A DNA stretch of 64,000 nt. It comes from Monocercomonoides exilis (taxonomy: Eukaryota; Preaxostyla; Oxymonadida; Polymastigidae). The stretch lies in NCBI GenBank assembly GCA_001643675.2, contig LSRY02000030.1:1-64000 (forward strand), written 5' to 3'. Each line of letters starts with the position of its first letter. The first letter of the stretch is position 1. Below, one piece after another: positions 10,209-21,669 of the stretch. The position numbers and the translations under genes were made by a program. The notes beneath the pieces are model-generated. The model was not told the DNA's origin. It searched no databases and saw only the letters and a program-made list of their open reading frames with translations.

Positions 10209-11004
10209 TGTCGCAAAAAAAATTTTAAAGGAATCAACATTAACAAAAATATCAAATTTTAATAATAAATAAATACATTCTCAAACAAAACGATAATCGT
10301 GAGATAATATTTCGGAAAAAATATTAAAACATTTTTTAAAAATTCCAAAATTATAAACATAAAAATCAACAAATCACAAATGTGAAATTTGTTTCTTGGA
10401 AAAAATGCTCCTCCCAGTTTCATTATTTGAAATGGGAAGCGACCAGTTTTCCTTGAAATCCGTAAGGATTATTACTTCGTCTTTTTTCAATTCATTTTTC
10501 AAATTATAAATAAACTCTCTCTAAGTAGTTGCCATTTTCTTTTGTTCATTTGTCAACTGCATTTCTTCCTTTTCTTTCTCTATCAATTATTTCCCATTTC
10601 TCTGAAATTCTCTCTCTTTATTTTCTTTATATGTACGATTCTTTTCGAAATCATTATAATTCACTCTTTAATTTTCGATTAAAAACATTCTTTGAAAATA
10701 TAAAATAGAAAACAATAAAGTTTTAATACAAAAAAGAGAAAATACAGTTTGGATTCAGCTTTGATATTGGTCTTTTAAAATAAATGGAATGCACATAACA
10801 TTTGAATGAGAAAGTTTTAACCAAATATGAAAAACCCTTTCTTTGATCAATACTTCGAAAAAAGTTATGATATCAAAAATAAACTCACGTATTCTTTTTT
10901 CAGTCATACCTCGCAAAGACAGTTCTTTTCTTTGCATTTTTCATATTTCTGATTTTTTTTTTTTTTTTAAGATGTTGAATGAGGCATGTTAATATTTGGA
11001 GTGT

Positions 11005-11077
11005 GCAAAATACAGATATCGCAAAAAATACTGGAAGTTGCAAAAAATACTGGACATCGCAAAAAATACCGGACAAG
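11005..11077. repeat. 19-bp tandem repeat (GCAAAAAATACTGGACATC)
   Basis: Units begin at 11021, 11040 and 11059, with a shorter 16-bp unit at 11005. The third unit has CCGG in place of CTGG. The repeat forms the outer part of the hairpin element that follows. Confidence 0.75.
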
Positions 11078-11398
11078 ATCGATTTCACTATAACTGCAAG
11101 AAGAAAAATTCTGATAATTTTCCTCAAAACACACATCATCAATACAAACTCATTTGATATACAAAACTTTCTAAACAGCTTCATTTGTGCTCAAAAAAAA
11201 TAATATTTGAAAATTTGGAGAAATAGGATTTTGAGTTTCTCCGAGATTTCAATCATTAATTTTTTTCTTAGTACAAATGAAGCTATTTTGAAAGTCTCAT
11301 TTATCAAATGAGTTTGTACTGATGAGATGTGTTTTGAGGAAAATTGTCAGAATTAATTCTCTTGCTGTTGTTGAGAAATCGATCTTGCCCGGTATTTT
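11059..11398. repeat. Imperfect inverted-repeat (hairpin) element
   Basis: The left arm, about 11059-11205 (CCGGACAAGATCGATTTC, CTCAAAACACACATCATC, ACAAACTCATTTGATATAC, AGCTTCATTTGTGCT), is matched in reverse complement by 11271-11398 (AGTACAAATGAAGCT, ATCAAATGAGTTTGTACTG, GATGTGTTTTGAGG, GAAATCGATCTTGCCCGG). The loop is about 65 bp. It is MITE-like, with no ORF. Confidence 0.65.
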
Positions 11399-11520
11399 GA
11401 GTGATGTCAGGTGTTTCATTTTTTTTTTTTTTTTTTTTTTATGAAAAATCATGCACTTTTGATTTTCTTTTTGTTTACAAAATATTTCAACTGAATAATT
11501 TCATTTCTTTAATCACAAGA

Positions 11521-11940
11521 GAGGTCATAAAACATTTTGTCATAATAAAGTTGACACTTGTGTCTGGGCGATTATTCTTGATGTCAAATTTTTCCATTCT
11601 AAATTTTCTGTTCGAAAAATTCCCTTGAAAATTTACAAATGAACATAGAAAAGAGAATATGCATTTTCAAAAGTCCATCGTTTTCAATTCAGCTTGAACA
11701 TTTGTTTTTGAAACACTTATGTTGTATTAAGCACTTGAATAAAGACTCTTTTCCCAAACATAATCGGAGAAAAGACAGAAGACCAAAAAAAGTTAAGATC
11801 TCAAAAAGAATCACACACATAGATATGAATAGATTATTTGTTTTCAAATCCAAAAATATTTTATATTGTTATGAGTAGAACAATTTTTTTTGTTCTATGT
11901 GAAAAAAAAACTTGAAAGTTCATATTTTCCCCAATTCGTT
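11521..11940 (+). repeat. Diverged copy of the palindrome-arm sequence
   Basis: GAGGTCATAAAACATTTTGT (11521) resembles GAGGTCACAAAACATTATGT at 44225, and AAACTTGAAAGTTCATATTT (11910) resembles AAGCTTGAAGGTCCATATTA near 44357. Order and spacing are broadly conserved, so this is an old copy of the dispersed sequence forming the 44-45 kb palindrome arms. Confidence 0.45.
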
Positions 11941-12110
11941 ATATGCTGTGAATCTAAAAGTTGTTAAAAACATCTTTGACTTTAAAAACACAGAAAAGAA
12001 CTATGAAATCAAGAAGCATAGACGTTTTTTTCATTTTTGACTTCTGTATTACTTTTTTCTATCTTTTTTCAAATTCCTCATAAAAAAAAAAAAATTTTTT
12101 TTTAAAATAT

Positions 12111-12356
12111 ATATGGGTAATAATTTTTGAAAAGTCGCAAATGTTTAATTTTCAAATTAATAAAAATTTTCATTTTTGCTCAAATTTTAATTAACATACA
12201 CCAAACTTCACCAACAAGGAGTATATTTCTGGATAATGTTATTTCATTAATTCCAAATAAGATTCGTGAGTGGAAACAGAAATGTTAGCAAAATATGAAA
12301 TTTTTGATTTAAATGAAAATTAAACATTTGCGACTTTTCAAAAATTATTACCCATA
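12111..12356. mobile_element. 246-bp MITE-like element with about 44-bp inverted repeats
   Basis: It starts ATATGGGTAATAATTTTTGA and continues AAAGTCGCAAATGTTTAATT. The right end is the reverse complement of the same sequence. The interior (ACATACACCAAACTTCACC, AGATTCGTGAGTGGAAACAG) recurs in reverse orientation at 33060-33240. No ORF. Confidence 0.65.
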
Positions 12357-12373
12357 TTATATTTTTTAATATA

Positions 12374-12374
12374 C

Positions 12375-12417
<43 letters not shown>
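12374..12417. repeat. (AATA)n tetranucleotide microsatellite
   Basis: About eleven AATA units immediately after the 246-bp element. A shorter TTTC run lies at about 12465-12490. Confidence 0.9.
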
Positions 12418-13009
12418 AGATGAAAAAGAAATTGCACCAAACTCAACAAATACAAACAAAAAAGTTTTTTCTTTCTTTCTTTCTTTCTTTGATTCTTATG
12501 ATTTGCGCAGATCGTTCTTTGAAACAATTTTCAATCAAGACATTTATTAGCAATTATTCCCTCCTTTAGGATCCATTTCCTAAATTTTTGCATTTAATTT
12601 CAAAAGTTCCTTAGAAAAAATTTCTTTATGTTTTTTTGAAATTTTATTCAAAAACAGCTTAAACTTAAAAGAGTGAATTCAAAATGTGTAAAAGAAAGAA
12701 AGAAAAGTGAAGAAAAATTAGATTGTTAAAAATTAAAAAGACAAAGTCCTAAACAGAAATATCCAAATATAGAAATTTTAACTATTACGATGAAAATTTC
12801 AACCTAATTTTTAAAGTGAAAAGAAAGGATATTCCGAGATTTATTTATGTTAACATATTATGAATTAAAACATACAAAAATGGAACGCACCAAATTTAAA
12901 AAGAGAAAAAAGAAATTTGAGAACTTTTCGTTTATACATACAAACGATACATAAATAATTGCTTTTATTTTGAAAAAATAAAATACAATAAAGATATACT
13001 CGAAAATAC

Positions 13010-14039
13010 CTATGAAATGTCAGTCTCTGGAACAGACGGAAGAGGAGTTAAATCTCCAGAAAACAAAGTGTGTCTTTTCTTTCTGTGAAGGGACTGATTC
13101 AAAATAAGCGATGAATCAGAATCTCCCAATATCAGATTCGAAAAGGAGGAAGCAGATGAAGCAGATGAAGAGCGAGATTGAGATTGAGGTTGAGGTTGAG
13201 GTTGAGGTTGAGGTTGAGGTTGATGCTTAGCTTGAGGTGTTGGAGAAGCAGACATCACTTTTTGAGGTGAAGTACAAGAAGACATTGGCTGTGGATAAAG
13301 AGAAGGATTGGGCTGATAATGCTGAAATGGAAGGGGAGAGAACTGAAGAGGAGACGAAAACATCTGAAAAGAGGGTGAAGTGAACAATGGGGCAAAGGGT
13401 ACATAAGGCGGGGGCTGTAGATGAGGAGGATGAAAAGAAGGAGAAGGAGAGGGTGAGAAAGTGGAAGAGGAAGAGGAAGAAGATGATGATGATGAAAGCT
13501 GCTGTTTTTGTTGCAGAAAAGGGAAATAGAAGTTCTGTTGGATGTATTTTGCAGCTTCTGAGTTGAGTTTGTAGATGAGGCTTTTTGAAGGGGCATACAT
13601 AGAGAATTGTGATGGAGGTGTTAAATGGGTATATGAAGTGGGAGATGAGTGAAATGGAACAGGAGGAGACGATATTACAGGAGATGTTGAGGAAGAGGGA
13701 GAGGAAGAGGAAGAAGAAGAGGAGGAGGAGGAAGAGGAAGAAGAGGAAGGAGGAGGAGGAAAAGGAGGAAATCCAGCAGAACGAGGCACACCTGAAGTGA
13801 ATGCAATGGATGGCATAAAAGAAGGAGAAGACAAAGGAGAGAAAGCAAAAGAATTAGGATAGTTTTTCTGTTCTGGATGAAATTGCATTCCTGAATGGTG
13901 AATGCTAATTGAAGGGTTGATGAGCTCAGAGTGATTGAGTGATCGAATAGGAGACTTGCTGTGTGAGTGTGTGTGATGATAGCTGTGATGGCGATGCTGA
14001 TGATGAACAGAGCGACTTCTGTGTCTTGTTTTATTGGCA

Positions 14040-14071
<32 letters not shown>

Positions 14072-15761
14072 ATGAAAAGAAGAATGAAGAGAAGAAGAAG
14101 AGGAAGAAGAGGAAAATGAAGAAGTTTTGTTGCCTTCATATCTTTCGTGTTTGTCTTGTGACATTTCTTTGATTTCATTTGAATGTTGTCTGTGTTTGTG
14201 ACTGGAATGACTATATTCATTGCTTTCTCTATGAGATGAATGGTTTTTGCGTTGAGAGGGAGAAATGGATTTTGTCGAATGTCTATCTGAAATGTGATGG
14301 TTGTGGTTGATGGACTTATATGAAGCATCTTCGGCTTTCATGAATTTGCTATCTTTTGTTGTTGAATAATTCTTGTATTCTTCTTCTTCCTCTTCTTCCT
14401 CTTCCTCTTCCTCTTCTTCTTCTTCTTCTTCTTCTTCTTCATATTCTTCTTCATCATATTCTTCCTCCTCTTCTTCCTCCTCCTCGTCGTATTTATCTAT
14501 CAAATTCTCTTTCCCTTTTCCAATAATGTTATATTCCATCACTTCTGTTATTATTTCCTTTGCTAAATCTTCATCACCATCTTCAATTTGATTATATTCC
14601 TTTTCTTTCTCTCTCTTCCCTTTTTGATCTTTATCAAAATAACCTTCTTCTTTTCCTTCTCCTTCTCCTTCTCCTTCTCTTTCTTCTATCAATTCAGAAG
14701 ATTCATTATTCTCCTTATTGTCTTCTTCTCCATTGCTCACTTCATCTTCTTTGTTGATGTTACTTCTCTTTGTTTGTCTGTCATTCATTCTGTTTTGTTT
14801 GTTTTGTTTGTTCAATTCATCCAATGAATAAGATGAATTGGAAGAAGAAGAAGAAGAAGAAGCTAATAATTTCTGATTAGAAGAGGAGAGAAATGAAGAA
14901 GAAGATTTAGAAATAGAAGAAGAAGAGAAAGAAGAAGGAGAAGGAGAAGGAGAAGGAGACAGAAGAGGAGGCGAAGAAGGAAGAGGATTTGTGGGCTTTG
15001 CATTCTCAAAACACGAAGAAACAAAAGAATTTGATTTGTTTGGCAGAAAAAGAGAAGGGGAAGAAGAAGGAGAAGAAGAATTGGATGAGAAAGAGGAAGA
15101 TATAACAGAAGAAGAGGAGGAAGAGGAAGAGGAAGAGGAAGAGGAAGAGGAAGAGGAAGAGGAAGAGGAAGAGGAAGAGGAAGAAGAAGATAAAGAAGAA
15201 GGAGATGGAAGCAATGAAGATGTTGTTGATGTTGTATCATTTGTTGAATGAGAATCAAAAGAAGAAGATGATGATGATGAGGAAGAGGAAGAGGAAGAGG
15301 AAGAAAAAGAAGAAGAAGAAGAAGAAGGAATAAGAGTCTGAAGAGAAGGCAATTGATGATCGAGAGAAGAAGGAGAATGAGAAGTGACTGGAAGAGAAGG
15401 AGCAGAAGAGACAGAAAGAAGAAGCTGTTTCTCTTTTGAGGGAGAAGAGGAAGAGTCGAATGAGCTTGTCATCCAACAGACAGAAGGCTCAGAGAGATGA
15501 GGAGTGAGGTTGAGAGGAGAAGGAGAAGGAGAGGAAGAGGAAGGAGAAGAGGAGGAGAAGGAAGGAGAAGGAGAAGGAGAAAATGGATTAGATGGAGAAG
15601 AAGAAGAAGAAGAAGAAGAAGAAGAAGAAGAAGAAGAAGAAGAAGAAGAAGAAGATGATGATGATGATGATGATGATGACACAGAAGAAGAAGAAGAAGA
15701 AGAAGAAGAAGAAGAAGAAGAAGAAGAAGAAGAAGAAGAAGAAGAAGAAGAAGAAGAAGAA

Positions 15762-15812
<51 letters not shown>

Positions 15813-17079
15813 GGAGCAGATGAAGAATAAGAAGAAGAAGAGAAAGAAATAGCTTGAATAGCCTTGTGAGCCAAGTCAAAAGGAATAGAAGCACCTGAGT
15901 GAGGGGTGAGGGGGAAAGGAGAAGGTGTAGAAAGAGCAGAAGAGCAGAAGGAAGAGGAATAAGAAGGAGAATTTTCAGGCGAAGAAGAAGAGAAGAGGTA
16001 AGTGGAAGGAGAGCTGTTTGTGAGAGAAGAAGAGGAAGAAGAAGCATTCGAAGGAGAAGAGGAAGGGTTGGATGATGCAGAAAGAGGAGGAAGAGGAGGA
16101 GAAGGAGATGGGATGTGAGAAGGAAGATGAGAAAGATGAGAAAGATGAGAAAGATTAGAGAAATGAGAAGGAAGATGAGAAGGAGAAGGAAGAGGATAAA
16201 GAGAAGGAGATGTTTGGCAGCCAACACTTGATGTCTCTGCATTTCTTGTTTGATCAAATGGACTTTCATTCAAATTGTATTCATCTTCTTCCTCTTCTTC
16301 CTCACCTTCTCCTTCTCCTTCTCCTTCTTCATACTCTTCCCACTCATCTCCTTCATATTCATTATCTTCAATATCAGCATTTCCTTCTTCTTCGCTTCTT
16401 TTTTCTCTTCTTTCGCTTGTCGTTGATATAAAATCAATTGCTTCTTCTTCTTTCTCTTTTTCTTTTTCTTTTTCTTTTTCTTTTTCTTTCTCTGTTTGCA
16501 TCACAATCTGAAGAAGTTCTTTCTTTTCTGTATTTTCATTCATAATTTCATTGATAGAAGTATTCTGATTGACTGGATGAGAAAGATCTGTTAATGTTTG
16601 TTTCTTTTGCTGTGGAGAATGAGATGGTGAAGAAGAAGAAGTGAAAGATGAAGAATGTGGAAGAGGAGAAGATAAAACGGAAACAGAAGAAGAAGAAGAT
16701 ATTTGCTGTGGTGATTGAGTGGATATAACAGAATTTGATGATGAAGATGACGAAATATTCTGTTCACTTTTTTGTGTTAGAGATGATTTTTCTGTTTGTG
16801 AAGAAGAAGAAACAATGTTTGATTCAACAACATCTTCTGAAATATTCTCATTTTCTTTTATTTCTTTCTTTTTCTTCTTCTCTTTTTGTGCATTCTTATT
16901 TTGATTGTCTTTTTGTTTGTAGCTTTTTCTAATCAAAATTCTGTTTATCTCTTCTTCTCCTTCTTTATCATCATCATCATTTTTATTATCTTCTTCTCTT
17001 CCTCCTTTTTCATCTTTCTTCTTCTTTTCTTTCTCTTTCTCCTTCCTTCCTTCTTCTTTCTTCTTCTTTTCTTTCTCTT

Positions 17080-17111
<32 letters not shown>

Positions 17112-18824
17112 TCTTCTCCTTCATCCCATCTATTCGTATTCATCATTGGTGTTACTAATTCTGTTTCTGTTCTGTTTATCTCTTCAATCTCTATGTCTTG
17201 TATATTCCTTCTCTTATTCTCTATTGTTAGATCTCTTTCTCTCTTCTTTTCTTCTTTCTCTTTCTCTTTCTCTTTTCCTTCTCTTTCTTCTTCTATTTCT
17301 ATTTCTTTGTCTTTTTTTATCTTGTTAATCTTTTTCTCATCAATTTTGTTGTATTTCTTCACATTTCTTTTGATTTCTTTCTCTTTCTGCTCAATTTCTG
17401 TTGCTTTTTCATTCATTTTTATTGGCTCAATCATTTCTTTCTTTTTCTCCTTCTCTTTCATTTCATTTTTCTCTTTCTTTTCTTCCTTCTCTTTCTTCTC
17501 TATCTTTTCGCTGTGGATGATTTCAATCAACAATTCTATTGCTTCTTCATTCTCTTCGTTCGTTTCATTTGTTTCATTTTCCTTCAAATTCTTTTTCTTT
17601 TTCTCTTTCTCTTTCTCTTTCTCTTTCTCTTTCTCTTCCTCTTCCTCTTCTTCTTTTGTTGTTTTTTCAGAATATTTCATTTTTTCATTCTTTTTCTTCA
17701 TTTCTTGTATATTCTGTTTTCTTTCCTCTTTCTCCAAACAATCTTTTTGCTCATCCAAAACATTCATTTTTGAATGATTTTTCTTATTTTTGTTGTTTTC
17801 TCTATCAAAAACTTCTTCTTTCTCTTTTCTTTCCTTCTTTTCTTTCACTTCTTCATTTCCTTCTTTCATTTCATCAATTTTAATGGAATTATTTTGAGTT
17901 TCTTTGTTTATCCTCCTTTCTTTCTTCTTCTTCTTCTCTAATTCATTTGAATTCTCTTGTTTATTCATCTCTTTCTTCTCTTTCTTCTCATTCATCTTGT
18001 TTGTTTCGTTAATATTGCTTATCTTGTTTATCTTATTTATTTTCTCATCTGTTTTCTTGCTTTTCAATCGTTTCTCAATCAATTCCTTCTCTTTAACATT
18101 ATCATCATCTTTTTCTTCTTCTCCTTCTTTTTTCTTTTCTTTCTCTCCTTTTTTTATTTCTTCTTCTTCTCCTCCTCCTCCTCCTTCTTTCTCTCCTCCT
18201 TCTTCTTCAGAAGAGACATTAACATCAGACACTAAATGAACAGAGGGACAATTAGCAGTCAAAATGAATGAAGATATTTCTGATGAAGAAGATGATGGTG
18301 ATGGAGAAGAAAAAGAAGAAGTTGAAGAAGAAGAAGATGGAGAAGAAGAAGAAGAAGGGGGAGGGGGAGGGGGAGGAGATGGAGAAGAAGATGAAGAAGA
18401 TGTTATATTTTCGTCAGAAGAAGAGAAATGAGATTGAATTGGTGTTGTTGATAAGGCAGGAGACGAAGGAGGAGAAGAGAAAGAAGGAAAATGATGGAAA
18501 GAAGAAGGAGGAGAAGGAGAAGAAGAAACAGAAGGATGAGAAGAAGGAGAAGAACAAGAAGAAGAGGATGATGATGATGATGATGAATTTGTTGTTTTGA
18601 TGCTTCTTCTTATTTTACTTTTATTTCTGTTTCTGTTTGTGTTGTCATTTGAGTGTTTTGAGGGAGAAGAAGGAGACAAACTCAGAAAAGATGAAGAAAT
18701 ATCATCTGAACTGTGGATATTTGAGATGTTATGAGAAGGAAATGAATTTGTGTTGGAAGAAGAAGAAGATGATGATGATGATGATGATGATGATGAAGGT
18801 GAGGAAGAAGAAGAAAAGGAGGAA

Positions 18825-18859
<35 letters not shown>

Positions 18860-19562
18860 AGAAGAAGAAGAAGAAGAAGAAGAACTCCTCAAACAAGAAT
18901 AGCAAAATGAATGAGAAGAAGAGATGAGACGAGGAGTTTTATCAACAAAAGAAGAGAGAGGTTGATTCAGAACATCAAATACATCATCATCTGAAGAGGA
19001 GGAGGAAGAAGAAGAAGAAGAAGAATGAGAAGAAGAATCAATTGAATAGCAGCAATTGGATGAAGTGAATGGAGATAATGGAGACAAAGAAGATAGAGGG
19101 GTTAGAGCAGTCAATGTAGCATCAATATCAACAGAAGAAGAAGATGATGACGAAGATGAAGATGTGACAGAAGAAGAAGGAGCAATTGAAGAAGAAGATG
19201 AAATAGAAGAAACAGAAGAAGAAGTTCTTTTGATATTCTTTGTTTTAGAATCAATTATTGATTGAGCTTTTTTATTGTTATTGTTATTGCTAATAATGAT
19301 GTTTGTCTTTTCAGATGAATCTAATGATTTTGAATCATCTAAGCCAGTTTTATTCAATTGCTTTGCTTGTTTCATCTGTTTCATTTGTTTTCCTTTCTGT
19401 TGAGAAGAAGATTTCATTCTCTGTGTGAATGAAGAGGATGAAGGCAGAGGACGTCTTTGTGTGTCTGATTGGATGGAAGATGAATGAGAGAGAGAATTCG
19501 AACTGGATAAACGGCGAATGAATGGAGAAGAGGGGAGTTCTGATGAAGATGAGGAAGAGGAG

Positions 19563-19600
<38 letters not shown>

Positions 19601-21111
19601 AGAAGAAGGAGAAGGAGAAGGAGAAGAAGGAGAAGGAGAAGGAGAAGGAGAAGGAGAAGAAGAAGTGAAATGGTTGATATTGTCTGAATTTGAAGAGTAA
19701 ACAGAAGGCAGAATTTGAGAAGATGGCAAAAAAAGAGTATTTTTTGAGTGTTTTGGTAAAGAGATAGGAGAAGACATAGAAGAAGATGTGGAACTTGAAG
19801 AATTGGAAGAATTTGAAGAGACAGATGAGAAAGAATAACGAGAAGGATAAGAAGATGAATTCGAAGTATTTGAAGAATAAGAGGAATGAGAGGAATGAGA
19901 AGGAGGAGAAGGAGAAGAGGAAGAAGAAGCACAACAAGATGAATTGGTTGAAGGTGTTTGAGGAGGCATATCTTGTGAGTAATCAGCTGCTGAATACATC
20001 GAAAAGGAAGAATTCGAAGAAGAAAAGGGAGAAGAAGAAGAGTAAGGTGAAGAAGGAACAGAAGAAGGAGGTGAAAGAGATTTCGAAATAGATGCTTTTC
20101 CAGCTGGTTCTAATGAAGAAAGCTTTCGTTTGCGTCTGGACTCATAATAATCAATCAATGGAATTGTGGGTGCCGGCAAACGGGAAGCATATGGAGAACG
20201 AGGTTTAGGTGATTTTGTGCTTGTCATCGAAGCTGTCTCATTCTTTGTTGTTTTCAATGAGCGTATTTTTGGTGCTGAAGTAGATGATGGTGATGTTGTG
20301 GATGAAATTGGTATTTGCTGAGAAATCTTGTTTGAGGCTGGTGACACTGTTAAACCAGACTGGCTCATTTTGGTACTCGTCTCAACGCTTTGAAGCGATG
20401 GTGGTCGATGCCTGGTGAATAACGGTTGCTTCTTTTGAGGTGAAGTTTCACTTTTGAGATTAATTGAATTTCTTTGAGAAATTATTGTGGTATCGGATTG
20501 TTTGTCGTTTGAAACATTAAAATCACTATTTATCTGAATAACCTGAGCATTCCTCGTATCAAAAAATTTATCAGCTGATTTTTTCTTTTTCTTTTTCTTC
20601 TTTTTAACAGGTAAATTACTTTTTTCTTTCTGAAAAGTTGTCATAGATAAAACAAAAGTTGATTCTTCATCTTCATTTTTTGAAATTGATGGCAGCAATG
20701 TACTTGTACCGGTGTTGCTGATGGTTGTGTTTGTCTTGAAAACCTGTTCATTCCGCGAAAAAGTTTCTTCCTCAGATGAATTTTTATACAGATCTCTTGG
20801 AGGCGGAACGTATTGTTTGTTATACGTAAATGAATGTGTTGATGCTGGGGGAATATGAAGCAGTTGTTTGGCGTCAGTGCCCGTTTTGGAAAACGGTGGC
20901 AGCAAAGAATCATTATCAGAAAGCTGTTCCTTTGTTTCTGGTAATGTCGTGCCTGAAAGTTTGTGTGCATATAAATACTTTCTTGTTTGATTAGAGCCCG
21001 CTTTTATAGTTGTTGTTCCTTTTTTCTTTAGTAATGCAGCTGAGAAAAACAGTTAAATTTTGAAATATCAACAAATGTAAAACAAAATAAAACAATACCT
21101 GGCTCGAGCAT
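13010..21111 (-). CDS. Giant Ser-rich / Lys-Glu-rich low-complexity protein, 2 exons
   Basis: The large open frame has no ATG at its upstream edge; it extends upstream through NQTRKYLYAHKLSG to an acceptor CTCAG at 21040. I place the start in a 13-nt exon (ATGCTCGAGCCAG, 21111-21099), an intron of 59 nt (GTATTG...CTCAG, 21098-21040), then exon 2 to the TAG at 13010, which gives 2,680 aa with phase preserved. The N-terminal ~390 residues are ordinary sequence with a poly-Lys run and RRKRKLSS, both possible nuclear signals. Next come long Ser homopolymers, a central block of about 600 residues dominated by Lys/Glu (EKEKEKEK, ETNETNEENEE), more Ser runs, a poly-Glu tract, and a Pro/Gln/Ser C-terminus with a QP repeat. 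No enzymatic domain is recognised. It is probably largely disordered; a nuclear scaffold role is only a guess. Many antisense poly-Glu and poly-Lys ORFs are shadows of it. Confidence 0.75.
13187..13225. repeat. GAGGTT hexanucleotide repeat (Gln-Pro run)
   Basis: Tandem GAGGTT units encode the PQPQPQ tract near the C-terminus of the minus-strand Ser-rich protein. Confidence 0.85.
15598..15811. repeat. Compound (GAA)n/(GAT)n trinucleotide tract
   Basis: Blocks of GAA alternate with blocks of GAT (15656-15679, 15762-15811). On the coding strand these are TCT or TTC-phase and TCA serine codons, giving a poly-Ser run of about 70 residues built from two homogeneous codon blocks, a sign of repeat expansion. 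Confidence 0.9.
21040..21098 (-). other. Intron 1 of the Ser-rich gene (59 nt)
   Basis: Donor GTATTG at 21098 and acceptor TTTCTCAG ending at 21040. Joining gives MLEPA then ALLKKKG in a continuous frame. Confidence 0.6.
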
Positions 21112-21583
21112 GATAACGACAACTATAGTAACAGTTCTCTTCGAAAAATTGTGTATCCAATGCTATTTAATTCGAATAAATGTAAAAGAAATAGATCATT
21201 ACCCTTATTAACAGTAATCTTTATTAAAAAACAAACATTTTTTGAAAAAATGATTTCCTTGAATGGTGTAATCAAAACAGAATTAATAATGACATTCAAA
21301 AAAAGCCTCTTACGAATATTTTATATTAAGAGTAATACTCTCCAAAATTCATAAACATACCATAAAAACTAACAAAAAAATATTGATTGAATGCAAAAAC
21401 GAAAAAGCATCCTTTACAATATACACATTTTCATTAACATATTATATCAAAATATTCTACGCTCTCAAAATGACTCGTTCAAAATTTTTAAAAATAAAAA
21501 AGATAAAGATCAAAATAAAAACAAATTTTAAAATCGATTAAAATCGCTTGCGCTATACATACAAAAATAAAAAAAAAATTTCG

Positions 21584-21636
<53 letters not shown>

Positions 21637-21669
21637 ATAAAAATTATCAGAATTTAATACAAAGATATT
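21112..21669. other. Intergenic region with 51-nt poly(A)
   Basis: AT-rich with no ORF. A run of 51 A residues lies at 21584-21634, 36 bp beyond the 3' end of the next minus-strand gene. Confidence 0.7.

Larger units (their letters stand above)
10273..13009. other. 2.7-kb intergenic region built from small repeat elements
   Basis: No supported gene. It holds a 19-bp tandem repeat, a hairpin element, a diverged copy of the palindrome-arm sequence, a 246-bp inverted-repeat element and microsatellites, listed separately. Confidence 0.6.

Noticed and set aside
12374-12417. CRISPR-like array
   Set aside because: The regular repeats here and at 11005-11077 or 44549-44680 are microsatellites or contiguous tandem repeats without unique spacers, and the window is eukaryotic.
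15504-15852. Plus-strand poly-Glu/Asp and poly-Lys/Met ORFs
   Set aside because: They are antisense frames of the trinucleotide tracts that encode poly-Ser in the minus-strand 2,680-aa gene.
13010-21111. Alternative genetic code with TAA/TAG as Gln (as in Streblomastix)
   Set aside because: Long genes here end naturally at TAA, TAG and TGA, and none of the large frames needs an internal TAA or TAG to stay open.
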